DNA of 64,000 bases from NCBI RefSeq assembly GCF_900114435.1, contig NZ_FOZK01000001.1, positions 868,001 through 932,000 on the forward strand, in the 5' to 3' direction. The translations under genes were made by a program, and so were the position numbers. How positions within the stretch are numbered: position 1 is the stretch's first letter; each line of letters opens with the position of its first letter. The notes under the pieces were generated by a model. That model did no database searches and was not told where the DNA came from. It was given only the letters and a program-made list of their open reading frames with translations. Source of the DNA: Halomicrobium zhouii. Lineage in GTDB: Archaea > Halobacteriota > Halobacteria > Halobacteriales > Haloarculaceae. Below are positions 50,339 to 59,612 of this stretch, piece after piece.

Positions 50339-51475
50339 ATGGACTTCACCAGACGACGATTGCTGACCGCGACGGCGGGAGCGGCCGGTGCGGGCCTGCT
50401 CGCCGGCTGTCTCGACGGTGCGGCGGACGGTGCGGATCCGGGGTCGGAATCGGGCGGCCCGGTCGCCCAGTCGACGTTCTTCGTCTTCGGCGATATCACC
50501 GCCCAGGTGGCCGGCGACGCGGCCGACGCGGAGCTACTCGTTCCGGTGGGCCAGCACGGCCACGGCTGGGAGCCCGGGCCGAGCGTCCGGGAGGACGTCC
50601 ACGACGCCGACCTGCTCGTCCACGGGATGACGGGATTCCAGCCGTGGGTCGACGGGATCATCGGGGACCTCGAAGCCGACGGGTCGGACGTGGCGACGGT
50701 CGACGTGAGCAGCGGGGTCGACCTGTTGGCACCGGGCGCCGGGCACGACGAGGAACACCACGACGAAGCACACGACGACCACGAGGAGACGCACGACGAG
50801 GCAGACCACGAGGAGCACTCCGAATCGGACGCGCACGACGACGAAGAGACCCACAGCGAGCAGACGCACGACGACCACGAGGGCGACGACCACGACGCCT
50901 CCCACGAGGAGGACCACGAAGGCGACGACCACGACCACGGTAACGCGGACCCGCACTTCTGGATGGACCCGCTCCGGGTACGGGACGCGGTCGAAACCGT
51001 CCGGGCGGCGCTCGTCGACGTCGACTCCGAGAACGCGGACGCCTACGACACCAACGCCGACGAGTTCACCGCTCGGCTGGCGGACCTGCACGAGCGCATC
51101 GAGTCGACGGTCGCCGAGGCGTCGACGGACACCGTCCTCGTCGCCGGCCACGACTCGTTCCAGTACTTCGCGGACCGCTACGACGTCGAGGTCGCGGCGC
51201 TGACGAACGTCTCGCCCGACGACCGGCCGTCGACGCGCGACGTCGAGCGCGCCCAGTCGATCATCGACGAACACGACCTGCGGTACGTCTGTGCGGACCC
51301 GCTGGAGTCCCAGGAGGCGGCCGAGCAACTCGTCGCCGAGACGGACGCCGAGGCGGTGCTGCCCCTGACCGCGATGCCCGGGCTCACCGACGAGTGGGAG
51401 CGGGAGGACTGGGGGTACGTCGACGTCGTGGAAAACGTAAACCTTCCAACGCTGGAGCGCGCACTCGACGTATAA
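50339..51475 (+). CDS. znuA: Zinc ABC transporter substrate-binding lipoprotein (ZnuA-like)
   Basis: A 378-residue cluster-9 metal-binding protein (signal TRRRLLTATAGAAGAGLLAGC, lipobox C24). Metal-site regions are GQHGHGWEPGPSVRE, NADPHFWMDP and AGHDSFQYFADRY. Between the first two lies a His/Asp/Glu-rich loop of about 65 residues (about residues 138-202), the usual mark of zinc rather than manganese binding proteins. It starts the znuA-znuC-znuB operon, with TAATG overlap to znuC. Confidence 0.9.
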   Translation: MDFTRRRLLTATAGAAGAGLLAGCLDGAADGADPGSESGGPVAQSTFFVFGDITAQVAGDAADAELLVPVGQHGHGWEPGPSVREDVHDADLLVHGMTGFQPWVDGIIGDLEADGSDVATVDVSSGVDLLAPGAGHDEEHHDEAHDDHEETHDEADHEEHSESDAHDDEETHSEQTHDDHEGDDHDASHEEDHEGDDHDHGNADPHFWMDPLRVRDAVETVRAALVDVDSENADAYDTNADEFTARLADLHERIESTVAEASTDTVLVAGHDSFQYFADRYDVEVAALTNVSPDDRPSTRDVERAQSIIDEHDLRYVCADPLESQEAAEQLVAETDAEAVLPLTAMPGLTDEWEREDWGYVDVVENVNLPTLERALDV

Positions 51476-52212
51476 TGGCCGTCGTCGAAGCCACCGACGT
51501 CACCTTCTCCTACGGCGACCGGCCGGTCGTCGAGGACGTCTCCCTCGCTATCGAGGAGGGGGCGTTCCTGGGACTGGTCGGGCCGAACGGGTCGGGGAAG
51601 ACGACGCTGCTCGAACTGCTGATCGGCCTGCGTCGCCCGGACAGCGGCTCGGTGACGCTGTTCGGCCACCCGGCCCACGAGTCCCGCGACGGCCACCGAA
51701 TCGGGTTCGTCCCGCAAGACGTCGCGACGGCGAACGGGCGGATGCCGACGACGGTCCGGGAGGCGGTCCGGATGGGGCGGTATCCCCGAAATCTGGTGGG
51801 GCGTTTCACCGGCGCAGACAGGCGCGCCGTCGACGACGCGCTGGCGCGCGTCGGGATCGCAGCTCTCGCTGATCGGCGCGTCGGCCGACTTTCGGGCGGC
51901 CAGCGCCAGCGGGTGTTCATCGCCCGCGCGCTCGCCGCCGAGGCCGACCTGCTCGCGCTCGACGAGCCGACGGTGGGCGTCGACGCGGAGTCCCGGGAGG
52001 GGTTCTACGACCTGCTGCACGAGCTGAACGACGAGGGGATCACGGTCGTCCTCATCGAACACGACATCGGCGTCGTCACGACCCACGCCTCGGAGATCGC
52101 CTGCCTCAACCGGGAGCTGTTCTTCCACGGCGACCCCGAGACCTTCGTCGAGACCGACGCGCTGGCCGAGGCCTACGGTGGCGCCCAGTCCATCGTCCAC
52201 CACCAGCACTGA
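51475..52212 (+). CDS. znuC: Zinc ABC transporter ATPase (ZnuC-like)
   Basis: A 245-residue ATPase. Walker A (GPNGSGKTT) is near residue 36, the signature (LSGGQRQRVFIARAL) near residue 139, and Walker B (LLALDEPTVGVD) follows. ATG 51475 overlaps the znuA stop by one base and the znuB start by one base. The FVPQDVATANGRMP Q-loop is typical of metal-type ATPases. Confidence 0.9.
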   Translation: MAVVEATDVTFSYGDRPVVEDVSLAIEEGAFLGLVGPNGSGKTTLLELLIGLRRPDSGSVTLFGHPAHESRDGHRIGFVPQDVATANGRMPTTVREAVRMGRYPRNLVGRFTGADRRAVDDALARVGIAALADRRVGRLSGGQRQRVFIARALAAEADLLALDEPTVGVDAESREGFYDLLHELNDEGITVVLIEHDIGVVTTHASEIACLNRELFFHGDPETFVETDALAEAYGGAQSIVHHQH

Positions 52213-53162
52213 TGGCGGTGACACTCCTTTCCCAGTCGACAGCTGCCCTCTCGCTCGTCCAGGTCGGTGTATTCGACGGCCTCGTCGAACTGATCCTCGA
52301 CGACGTCTGGGGAACCGTCCTCGACCTCCTCGCCGCCCTGACCGGCGTCGAGATGCTGGGCTACCCGTTCATGCAGCGGGCCTACCTCGCGGCGGTGTGC
52401 ATCGCCGTCATCGGCCCGCTCGTCGGGAGCTTCCTGGTCCACCGGGAGATGGCGATGATCGGCGACACGCTGGCTCACTCCGCGTTCGCCGGCGTCGCCG
52501 CAGGGCTGTTCGTCAATTCGGCGTTCGCCGTGACGGTGCCGCCACTGCTGACGGCGTTGCTCGTGGCCGCACTCGCCGCGCTGGTCGTCCAGACGCTCGT
52601 CGACTACGCCGGCGCCTACCGGGACACGTCACTCGCCATCGTGCTGACGGGGTCGTTCGCGGTGGGGAGCGTGCTCGTCACCGCGACGGACGGCGGCATC
52701 GCCGTCGGCATCAACGCCTACCTCTTCGGCTCGCTGGCGACGGTTTCGCGAGCCAACGCCGCCATCCTGGGTCTCCTGAGCGTCGTCGTCACGCTCGGCG
52801 TCACCGTCGCGTACCGACCGCTCGTGTACGTCACCTTCGACGAGGTCGGCGCCCGCGCCGCTGGCCTGGACGTCACGCGATACAACCAGTTGCTCGCGGT
52901 GCTGACCGCGGTGGTCGTCGTCGGCGCGATGCAGATTATGGGCGTCATCCTCGTCGCCGCGATGCTGGTGATCCCTGTCGCGGCGGCGACCGGTGTCCGC
53001 GGTTTCAAGCGGTCGATAGGTGCGGCGGTGTGTGCCGGCCTGGTCGCCACGGTCGCCGGGGTCACGCTGTCGTACGTCTACGACGTCGCCGCGGGCGGGA
53101 CCATCGTGCTGGTGGCCATCGCCGTCTACGCGGGCGCGACGCTCGCTACGCGGGTCCGGTGA
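52212..53162 (+). CDS. znuB: Zinc ABC transporter permease (ZnuB-like)
   Basis: A 316-residue ABC-3 permease with about eight helices. Conserved stretches are MQRAYLAAVCIAVIGPLVGSFLVHREMAMIGDTLAHSAFAGVAAG and VDYAGAYRDTSLAIVLTGSFAVGSVL. TGATG overlap with znuC. The last gene of the operon; nothing obvious follows before the convergent dehydrogenase. Confidence 0.9.
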   Translation: MAVTLLSQSTAALSLVQVGVFDGLVELILDDVWGTVLDLLAALTGVEMLGYPFMQRAYLAAVCIAVIGPLVGSFLVHREMAMIGDTLAHSAFAGVAAGLFVNSAFAVTVPPLLTALLVAALAALVVQTLVDYAGAYRDTSLAIVLTGSFAVGSVLVTATDGGIAVGINAYLFGSLATVSRANAAILGLLSVVVTLGVTVAYRPLVYVTFDEVGARAAGLDVTRYNQLLAVLTAVVVVGAMQIMGVILVAAMLVIPVAAATGVRGFKRSIGAAVCAGLVATVAGVTLSYVYDVAAGGTIVLVAIAVYAGATLATRVR

Positions 53163-53230
53163 CTGAGGTCATCGACCCACTGCTCCTCACACAGGTGCCG
53201 GATGCATGCCACAGGCGGTGGGCCGGTCTC

Positions 53231-54214
53231 CTATTCCTCGCCGACGGTGACGCGCTCGCCCGACGCCGCAGACTCGAATATCGCCGCCAGCGCGTCGGCG
53301 TGGGCGACGCTCTCCGCGCGGTCGAGCCGCGGTGTCTCGCCGTGTTCGACGCGGTCGGCGAAGTGTTCGACCTCCAGGCGGTAGTGGTCGGTCGCCTCGA
53401 AGCGCTCGGTCACTTCCCGGCCGTCGACGGCGTAGGTGAGCGACGTCTCGTTTTCGACGCCGACGTCGAAGGAGGGCTCGGCGCGGAGCCAGCCGTCGGT
53501 CGTCTCGACGCGATAGTACTGGGTCAGTGGCGTCTCGAAGCCGCACTGGACGCGGGCGACGGCGCCGGAGTCGTACTCGAGGACGCCGGCCATCTCGGTG
53601 TCGACGCCGCAGTCGCGCCCGTCGTGGGTGGTCGCGTACACGCGGTCGGGTTCGCCGAGGAAGAGTCGCGCCGCGTTGACGGCGTAGGTGCCGACGTCGA
53701 GTATCGAGCCGCCCTCCAGGTCGGGGTCGAGCCGGATGTCCTCGGCGCCGTCGGGCATCCGGAACGTGAACGTGGACGTGACCGCGCGGACCTCGCCGAG
53801 TTCCGTCTCCACGATTTCGGCGGCGCGTTCGGTGAGCGGGTGGAAGCGATACATGAACGCCTCCATCAGGGTGACGCCGCGCTCCTCGCAGTAGTCGAAG
53901 ACGGCGGCCGTCTCGCTCGGGTCGCCGGTGACGGGCTTCTCGCAGAGGACGTGGAGGCCGGCGTCGGCGGCGGCCCGGATCCACTCGGCGTGGAGGCCGT
54001 TGGGCAGTGGAATGTACACCGCGTCGACGTCGGCTTCCGCGAGGAGTTCGTCGTAGCTCCCGTAGGACTCGGGGATGCCCAGGTCCGCGGCGACCGCCTC
54101 GGCACGGTCGCCGTCGCGCGAGGCGATGGCGGCGACCTCGTGGTCGCTCGCGGCTATCGCGGGGATCACCGATTCGACGCCGATGTCTGCCGTGCTGAGT
54201 ACACCGAATCGCAT
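53231..54214 (-). CDS. Gfo/Idh/MocA-family sugar dehydrogenase
   Basis: A 327-residue NAD(P)-binding dehydrogenase. Rossmann GVLSTADIGVESVIPAIAAS at the N-terminus, the CEKPVTGD catalytic-Lys motif near residue 93, and a C-terminal GFO_IDH_MocA domain. The length and pattern fit haloarchaeal sugar dehydrogenases such as the xylose or glucose-fructose type (Gfo6), but the substrate is not decided. A TATA-like TAGGTATATT lies about 15-25 bp upstream. It converges on znuB. Confidence 0.85.
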   Translation of the reverse strand: MRFGVLSTADIGVESVIPAIAASDHEVAAIASRDGDRAEAVAADLGIPESYGSYDELLAEADVDAVYIPLPNGLHAEWIRAAADAGLHVLCEKPVTGDPSETAAVFDYCEERGVTLMEAFMYRFHPLTERAAEIVETELGEVRAVTSTFTFRMPDGAEDIRLDPDLEGGSILDVGTYAVNAARLFLGEPDRVYATTHDGRDCGVDTEMAGVLEYDSGAVARVQCGFETPLTQYYRVETTDGWLRAEPSFDVGVENETSLTYAVDGREVTERFEATDHYRLEVEHFADRVEHGETPRLDRAESVAHADALAAIFESAASGERVTVGEE

Positions 54215-54438
54215 AGCTAGGTATATTCGGACTGCAACCTAAACTCATGGGAACCGACAACGCATGTTGTGAACGATTGGTGTCACGTCGCTGACCGTCG
54301 ACGGGGGGCATCGCGGGTCGTACGGATCAACCGTCGATCGTGAGACGGGGGAAGAGCTAGAGGCCGGCCCGCCGCTGGTCGCAGCTTGCTCGATAGCCAC
54401 GTCCACGCCCGGGGACCACCGGGCGCGGACCACCCTGG

Positions 54439-54627
54439 GTGAACGGGCCGCGGGTCGACGTCCTCGACGGGTTCGACGTCGTCTTCGACGCGACCGGTCA
54501 CCACACCGGCGTCGGGACGGCTGTCGAGCAGCTGCAGAAGCGCGGCCAGATCCTCGACGTCGGTGCTGTCTCGACTCGATACCGGGAGACGACGCCCGGG
54601 TGGCGACTCCCCGGGAGGGGATTGTGA
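54439..54627 (+). pseudogene. Fragment of a zinc-type alcohol dehydrogenase (MDR) gene
   Basis: The reading frame carries GFDVVFDATGHHTGVGTAVE and then RGQILDVG, which is the nucleotide-binding part of a medium-chain dehydrogenase of the sorbitol/threonine type. It starts and ends abruptly and lacks both the zinc-site half and the C-terminal half. It is a remnant. Confidence 0.6.
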
Positions 54628-54707
54628 CTGTTCGGAAAACGCCGAACGCTCGGTTCGATATTCATTCGGACGAATAAATACTATCTACTGACACGTATCT
54701 ACTGGAG

Positions 54708-55177
54708 ATGGCGAACGATACCAACGATCGAGACGCAGCGAGTAGATCAGTATCGAGTGACGACGCTGTTAGCGGAAACCTCTCCCGACGACAGGTTCTC
54801 CGGTCGACCAGTCTCACGGCGCTGACCATCGGAGCACCGGGGTTGGCCGCCGCTGACTCCGCTGCTGGGGACGCCGAGATCTCGGACGCGACCCGGCAAG
54901 AGGTCCGAAACGTCGTCCACACGGCGGGATTCTGCGAAGTGAGTGACAAGGTGGCTGAAGAGCGCGGTCGATCTCGACGGCGCGGCGACGCGGGGAGTAT
55001 TCGGCGTGAACTCGACATGCAGAGCGCCGCAGTCCTCCGAAAGCCCAACGAGACGGGATACGTCCTGGCCGCTCCGATGGTCGGCGACGACGACTTCGAA
55101 CCGCTAGACTCGGCGAGGGGGCTTCGAGCCCACTACGCCGATGGTTCGGCCAACGTGACATTCAACGCCGACGAGGC
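54708..55177 (+). pseudogene. Truncated Tat-exported protein of unknown function
   Basis: It starts with a good Tat signal (NLSRRQVLRSTSLTALTIGAPGLAAAD) and a helical outer domain (SDATRQEVRNVVHTAGFCEV, AAVLRKPNETGYVLAAPM). After NVTFNADEA the frame enters DNA that codes in another frame for an aldolase fragment. The frame then stays open to 55526 with low-complexity sequence, antisense to the next gene. The original 3' end is probably lost. Confidence 0.6.
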
Positions 55178-55387
55178 GGCGTCGGCATCTTCCGCGACGA
55201 GACCGGCGCGGACAACACAATTCCCGGTGCGGCGAGCGTCCCCGCCGTCAAAGAAGGTCTGGAGCTGGCGGGTCTCTACGGCGGGTCGGTCCGGGAACCG
55301 ATCCGACCGCTCACGGCCGACCAGCGCGAGCGCGCACGCGAACTGTACGGCCGCCTCGACGACGAGATCGACCGGCTGGTCGACTAA
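55178..55387 (+). pseudogene. C-terminal fragment of a DapA/KDG-aldolase family gene
   Basis: In frame +2 relative to the preceding gene, 69 codons (GVGIFRDETGADNTIPGAASVP, then ELAGLYGGSVREPIRPLTADQRERARELYG) match the C-terminal helices of dihydrodipicolinate synthase-family aldolases. There is no 5' part. Such aldolases act in sugar-acid breakdown in haloarchaea, so it may be left from a catabolic operon. Confidence 0.65.
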
Positions 55388-55393
55388 TTTCGT

Positions 55394-57148
55394 TCAGACC
55401 CCCTCGAACGACCAGCGCTGGTTGTCGCCGCCGGTCCAGGGCCACTGGAGGACGTTCGCACCGTCCTCCGTGGAGGCGCCCTCGACGTCGGCGACCTTGC
55501 CGCTGTGGGCGTTCTCCAGGCGGTAGGTGCCGTCACCGTTGTCGACGAACCGCCAGCGCTGGCAGGCGTGGCCAGTGTCGGCCCACTGGCGGACGTTGGC
55601 GCCGTCGCTGGTGTCGGCGTTCGCGACTTCCAGCAGTTTTCCGCTGTGGGCGTTGCTGAGCGTGTACGTGCCGTCGCCGTTCGAAGAGAGGTCCCACTCC
55701 TGGCAGGGGTGGCCGGTGTCGGCGTACTGGCGGACGTTGGCGCCGTCGCTGGTGTCGGCAGCGGCTACCTCCAGCAGTTTGCCGCTGTTGGCACTGACAG
55801 CGCGGTACCGGCCGTCACTTATCGGCGTGTCGCCTGTGCCGCCGTCGCCACCGCTGCCACCGTCGCCGCCTCCGCTCCCGCTTCCACCGGTGCCACCAGC
55901 ACAGTTGGTGTTGCCGCTGACGGTCGTGTTCGAAGCGTAAGTCTCGATGGCACCGCTCCCGTTGCCGCAGAAGTCGTTGTTCTGAATCGTGTTCGCCTCC
56001 GTGTCCGGCCCGGTCTCGTAGACGCCGTATGAGCCGTTGTCGTGGATCTGGAGATTCTCGACCGTGACGTTCCGCGTGTAGGGGTGCTCGTTCGAGTCCC
56101 GGGAGTCGATGCGGACGCCCTCGCCGTCGCTCCCGGTGATCGACCCGCCGCGGATGGCGGTGTCGCGGGTGTCCTGTACGAGCGCACCCGACCCGCAACT
56201 CTCGAGAGCGACCTCGTCGATGGTGATGCCGCGGCTGCCCGAGACGGTGAACACCCCGCGGCCGCAGTCGACGGCGTCGACCCGACCGACCGAGATCTCC
56301 GGGCCGGCGTCGTTCGCACAGCGAAAGCCCGCGTAGCCGCCGCCCTCGTCGCACCGGGTCGCGTCGACGTGGTCGACGGTGGCGCCGCTCGTATCGTTGA
56401 GGAGCAACCCGCAGCCGGTGTCGACGTCCGTCGCCGTCACGGTCCCGACGTCGATGTCGTCGACGCCGTAGGTCTCGACGGCGTGGGTGCTCGAACCACT
56501 GATGGTCGCGGAGTCGAGCGTGACGTTCCGCGTCCGCGGGCCGTCGCGCCCGTCGATGCGGATGCCCAGACCGGTGGACAGATCCATCGTGACGTCGCCG
56601 ATGACCACGTCGGTGCAGTGAGAGATCCGGATCCCGTACCGGGGATTCCCGGTGACGGTCAGGCGGGGAATCTCGATGGCCTCGGCGTTCTGGGCGCGGA
56701 CCGGGACGACCCACGGTTCGCCCGAGTCGGTCACGTCGATGGATCCCGGGACGTCGAAGACGGTGTAACTCGGCAGGTCGACGGCTCGCAGGCTCCCCGC
56801 ACTCCCCGTCGACCCGGTCGCCTCGACGCGGACCGTCTCCTTCGCCGTGCGGCCGGGGGTCAGGCTGTCGACGGCCGCCTGCATGGCGTCGAGGAAGTCC
56901 CCGCCGGCGTACACCTCGGAGCTGCCGTTCTCGGCGACGAACTGTCCCCCGCTGTTCGAGACGAGGGCATCGTGACTGTCCGCCTGGGCCGCCCCGATCG
57001 CACTCGTCGCCAGGCCTGCGCCGGCCAGGGCAATGGCCCGTCGCCGGGTGAGGTGCGTCCTGTCACCGCTCGGCCTCCGCTCGTCCGTCTCCGCTCTCTC
57101 GTCTGTTCCACCCGTGACACCGTCGCTCCTGTGACGCTGGTTCGACAT
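55394..57148 (-). CDS. Secreted beta-helix protein with C-terminal ricin-B lectin domain
   Basis: A 584-residue modular protein. Tat signal (HLTRRRAIALAGAGLATSAIGAAQA) at residues 32-57; right-handed beta-helix of pectate-lyase-like repeats (about 60-410: GIRISHCTDVVIGDV, GLLLNDTSGATVDHV, GVFTVSGSRGITI); a Gly-rich linker (about 414-440); and a RicinB domain of three repeats with QEW, QRW and QRW ends. The last two units are near-identical to each other. It probably binds and processes a plant-type polysaccharide outside the cell. Lyase activity is inference; no catalytic triad is identified. Confidence 0.87.
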   Translation of the reverse strand: MSNQRHRSDGVTGGTDERAETDERRPSGDRTHLTRRRAIALAGAGLATSAIGAAQADSHDALVSNSGGQFVAENGSSEVYAGGDFLDAMQAAVDSLTPGRTAKETVRVEATGSTGSAGSLRAVDLPSYTVFDVPGSIDVTDSGEPWVVPVRAQNAEAIEIPRLTVTGNPRYGIRISHCTDVVIGDVTMDLSTGLGIRIDGRDGPRTRNVTLDSATISGSSTHAVETYGVDDIDVGTVTATDVDTGCGLLLNDTSGATVDHVDATRCDEGGGYAGFRCANDAGPEISVGRVDAVDCGRGVFTVSGSRGITIDEVALESCGSGALVQDTRDTAIRGGSITGSDGEGVRIDSRDSNEHPYTRNVTVENLQIHDNGSYGVYETGPDTEANTIQNNDFCGNGSGAIETYASNTTVSGNTNCAGGTGGSGSGGGDGGSGGDGGTGDTPISDGRYRAVSANSGKLLEVAAADTSDGANVRQYADTGHPCQEWDLSSNGDGTYTLSNAHSGKLLEVANADTSDGANVRQWADTGHACQRWRFVDNGDGTYRLENAHSGKVADVEGASTEDGANVLQWPWTGGDNQRWSFEGV

Positions 57149-57730
57149 GGATTGCGGGCTATCCTACACCGGTGGTGTCAATTATTATCCATGTGGTATG
57201 TCCTCGAACACCGGAGAAAACAGTGACTACTGTTCCCCACACGGGAACGTAAGTTGGCCGTAGTACTGGACGGTGCTCGAGCCACTGAAACCGAAACACT
57301 CGGGCATATCGCTTCTCTATCCCGATATTCTACCGATAGCCTGGCCGATCAACTGTCGTCAGTCCGAGGCGGCTGTCCGCTTCTATTGCCGAATGCGTTC
57401 GCGCCTGCCGAACGAAGGCACGTCGGCTGTTAGAGGCCGTAAACCCGCGTATCGCGAAGAATTATTATCGGGTGAGTGAATAGTTCGTCGCGAATGGTGG
57501 CGATACAGGGCGAAATCCTCACAAAACTAGTTCTGTAACGGTTCGGACTGCGGGAACCGGATCCGAGTACTCGTGGCTGGCCGTCCCGGTGGCAACCAGG
57601 TGACGACCGGTCAGTGACGAAACGCTACATCGACAGCGGTCGACGCAGATTCCGGTCCTCGTCGAGTATTCGTCTCTCGTTCGGTGACACCGGAATATTT
57701 ATTATCTTTTCATATATACCACTGGATGGT
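57149..57730. other. Intergenic region with divergent promoters
   Basis: A GGATAATAATTG box near 57175-57190 serves the leftward lectin gene. CATATATACC at 57711-57720 and GAATATTTATTATC at about 57693-57706 lie before the rightward binding protein. A 68-codon open frame at 57273-57479 has poor codon bias and no recognised family. Nothing else is seen. Confidence 0.55.
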
Positions 57731-59548
57731 ATGTCCAAACACGACAGGCGGTACGCGGACGTCGTCGACAGGCGGAAATTCCTCGCGGTTACGGGGGCGT
57801 CTGGCGTCGCCGCACTCGCAGGCTGCAGTGGTGATGGGGACGGGTCAGACGGCTCAGACGGATCTGACGGGTCCGGTGACGGTTCGGATGGCTCCGGTGA
57901 CGGGGGCGACGGCGGTGACGGTGGCGTCATCGACAAGACGCACGCCAGCGCACTGCAGGCCAACCCGAACGACCGAACGGTAAACCCCCATCACACGCAG
58001 AACGCCTCCGAACCGGCGACACAGCTCGTGTTCGACCGGTACGCGGCGTACTCCTTCGAGTCCGAGGAGTTCATCATGTCTGCGCTCGAGAACTGGGAGT
58101 TCGACGGGACGACGGTCACCCTGAAGTTCCGCGACGACCTCACCTGGTCCGACGGGAGCCAGGTAACCACCGAGGACATCGACGTCCAGTTCAAGATACG
58201 GAAGATGACGGGCGACGCGATCTGGGGGTTCGTCGAGAGCACCGAGGTCGTCGACGACCTGACCTACCAGCTGAACCTGACCGGCGAGACGAACCCGGTG
58301 ATGGTGAAACACCAGCTCGCGAACATGTGGGTGGACACGCCCGCCGCCGTGTTCGAGCAGTTCCTCGACCAGGACGCCTCCGAGGTCCAGACGTGGTACT
58401 GGGAGGACAGCGACGAGGAGGTCCTCACGAGCGCGGGCTGGAAGTACGTCGACCGGAACCAGCAGGAGTGGAACTTCGAGCGCAACCCAGAGTTCCGCAA
58501 GGCGGACAACATCAACTTCTCGAACTACAAGTTCGACGCCTACCAGGAAGCGAGCGTCCCCCAGCAGGACTTCACTGCGGGAAGCCGCTTCGACAGTAAC
58601 TGGAGCATGTTCGCCCCGCCGGAGACGGTCGAGGGGTTCCAGGACCACGTCGTCGAGGTGCGGTCCATCCCCGCCAAGTGGGGCTACGGGATGGTGTTCA
58701 ACCACGACGACCCGGTCTTCGGCGACCGCGCGGTGCGACAGGCCATCGCCTACGTCGTCAACCGCGAGGAACTCGTCTCCAACGCGGGCCCACGCACGAA
58801 GTTCCCGGCGAGTGTCCCCTGTGGCATCGCGCCGAAGAACATCGACCAGTGGCTCGGTGACACGAAGAGCAACTTCAACGACTACGGCGTCGGCGAGAGC
58901 GACACCGAGTCGGCGACGCAGGTCCTCGAGGACGCGGGCTACTCGAAGTCCGGCGACACCTGGCAGACCCCAGACGGCGAGGCCATCAGCGCCGAGTACC
59001 TCACCCCGGCTGGCTGGTCCGACTTCACGACGATGACCAACACCATCGTCGACCGGCTCAGCGACTTCGGTTTCGACCTGACCGTCGCGAGCCAGCCGAC
59101 AAGCGACTGGCAGGGCTCGCTGATCGACAGCAACTTCAAAATCGGGACGTTCTACTGGCTGCCCGGCCAGGCCCGGTCTGCGTTCCCGTACTACCCGCTG
59201 CGCCACCAGCTGGTGAACGACGCCATCAGCGGCGGACACAACTACCCGGCCGAGGAAGAGCAGACCATCCCCTCGATGGACGGCGACGGCGAGACGACGC
59301 TCGTCCCCCTCGACAAGGTCGACGAGATCGGAACCGTCCCGACCAACGAGGAGGCGATGCCGATCGTCCAGGAAGCGGCCTGGCACAACAACGTCGACCT
59401 GCCGATGCTCTCGCTGGTCTCCAAGTTCGAGCAGTCCTGGGTCACGAACGACGAGTGGACCCTCGCCGAGGAAGGCGACGTCGACCGCAGCATCAAGTGG
59501 CCGCCCTTCTGGCTGCCCCGAGAAGGCAAGATGGAGGCCCAGGAGTAG
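57731..59548 (+). CDS. Family 5 (DppA/OppA-type) solute-binding lipoprotein
   Basis: A 605-residue lipoprotein (signal DRRKFLAVTGASGVAALAGC, lipobox C32), a Gly/Ser/Asp-rich linker, then an SBP_bac_5 domain (LENWEFDGTTVTLKFRDDLTWSDGSQVTTEDIDVQFKI and AIAYVVNREELV). Such proteins in haloarchaea often bind oligosaccharides. No permease is in the window. ATG 57731 starts the signal; TATA elements lie 10-38 bp upstream. It is next to an IclR regulator and an alpha-L-rhamnosidase, so rhamno-oligosaccharide uptake is a fair inference. Confidence 0.87.
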   Translation: MSKHDRRYADVVDRRKFLAVTGASGVAALAGCSGDGDGSDGSDGSDGSGDGSDGSGDGGDGGDGGVIDKTHASALQANPNDRTVNPHHTQNASEPATQLVFDRYAAYSFESEEFIMSALENWEFDGTTVTLKFRDDLTWSDGSQVTTEDIDVQFKIRKMTGDAIWGFVESTEVVDDLTYQLNLTGETNPVMVKHQLANMWVDTPAAVFEQFLDQDASEVQTWYWEDSDEEVLTSAGWKYVDRNQQEWNFERNPEFRKADNINFSNYKFDAYQEASVPQQDFTAGSRFDSNWSMFAPPETVEGFQDHVVEVRSIPAKWGYGMVFNHDDPVFGDRAVRQAIAYVVNREELVSNAGPRTKFPASVPCGIAPKNIDQWLGDTKSNFNDYGVGESDTESATQVLEDAGYSKSGDTWQTPDGEAISAEYLTPAGWSDFTTMTNTIVDRLSDFGFDLTVASQPTSDWQGSLIDSNFKIGTFYWLPGQARSAFPYYPLRHQLVNDAISGGHNYPAEEEQTIPSMDGDGETTLVPLDKVDEIGTVPTNEEAMPIVQEAAWHNNVDLPMLSLVSKFEQSWVTNDEWTLAEEGDVDRSIKWPPFWLPREGKMEAQE

Positions 59549-59612
59549 GGACGACACCTCACCTCCCGCCGTCGACCACGGCGGAAGCGCGGTAACTGCG
59601 GCTGCCGATCCA

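Noticed and set aside
57273-57479. 68-codon open frame as a small gene
   Set aside because: It has poor codon bias for this genome, no promoter at the right distance and no recognised motif.
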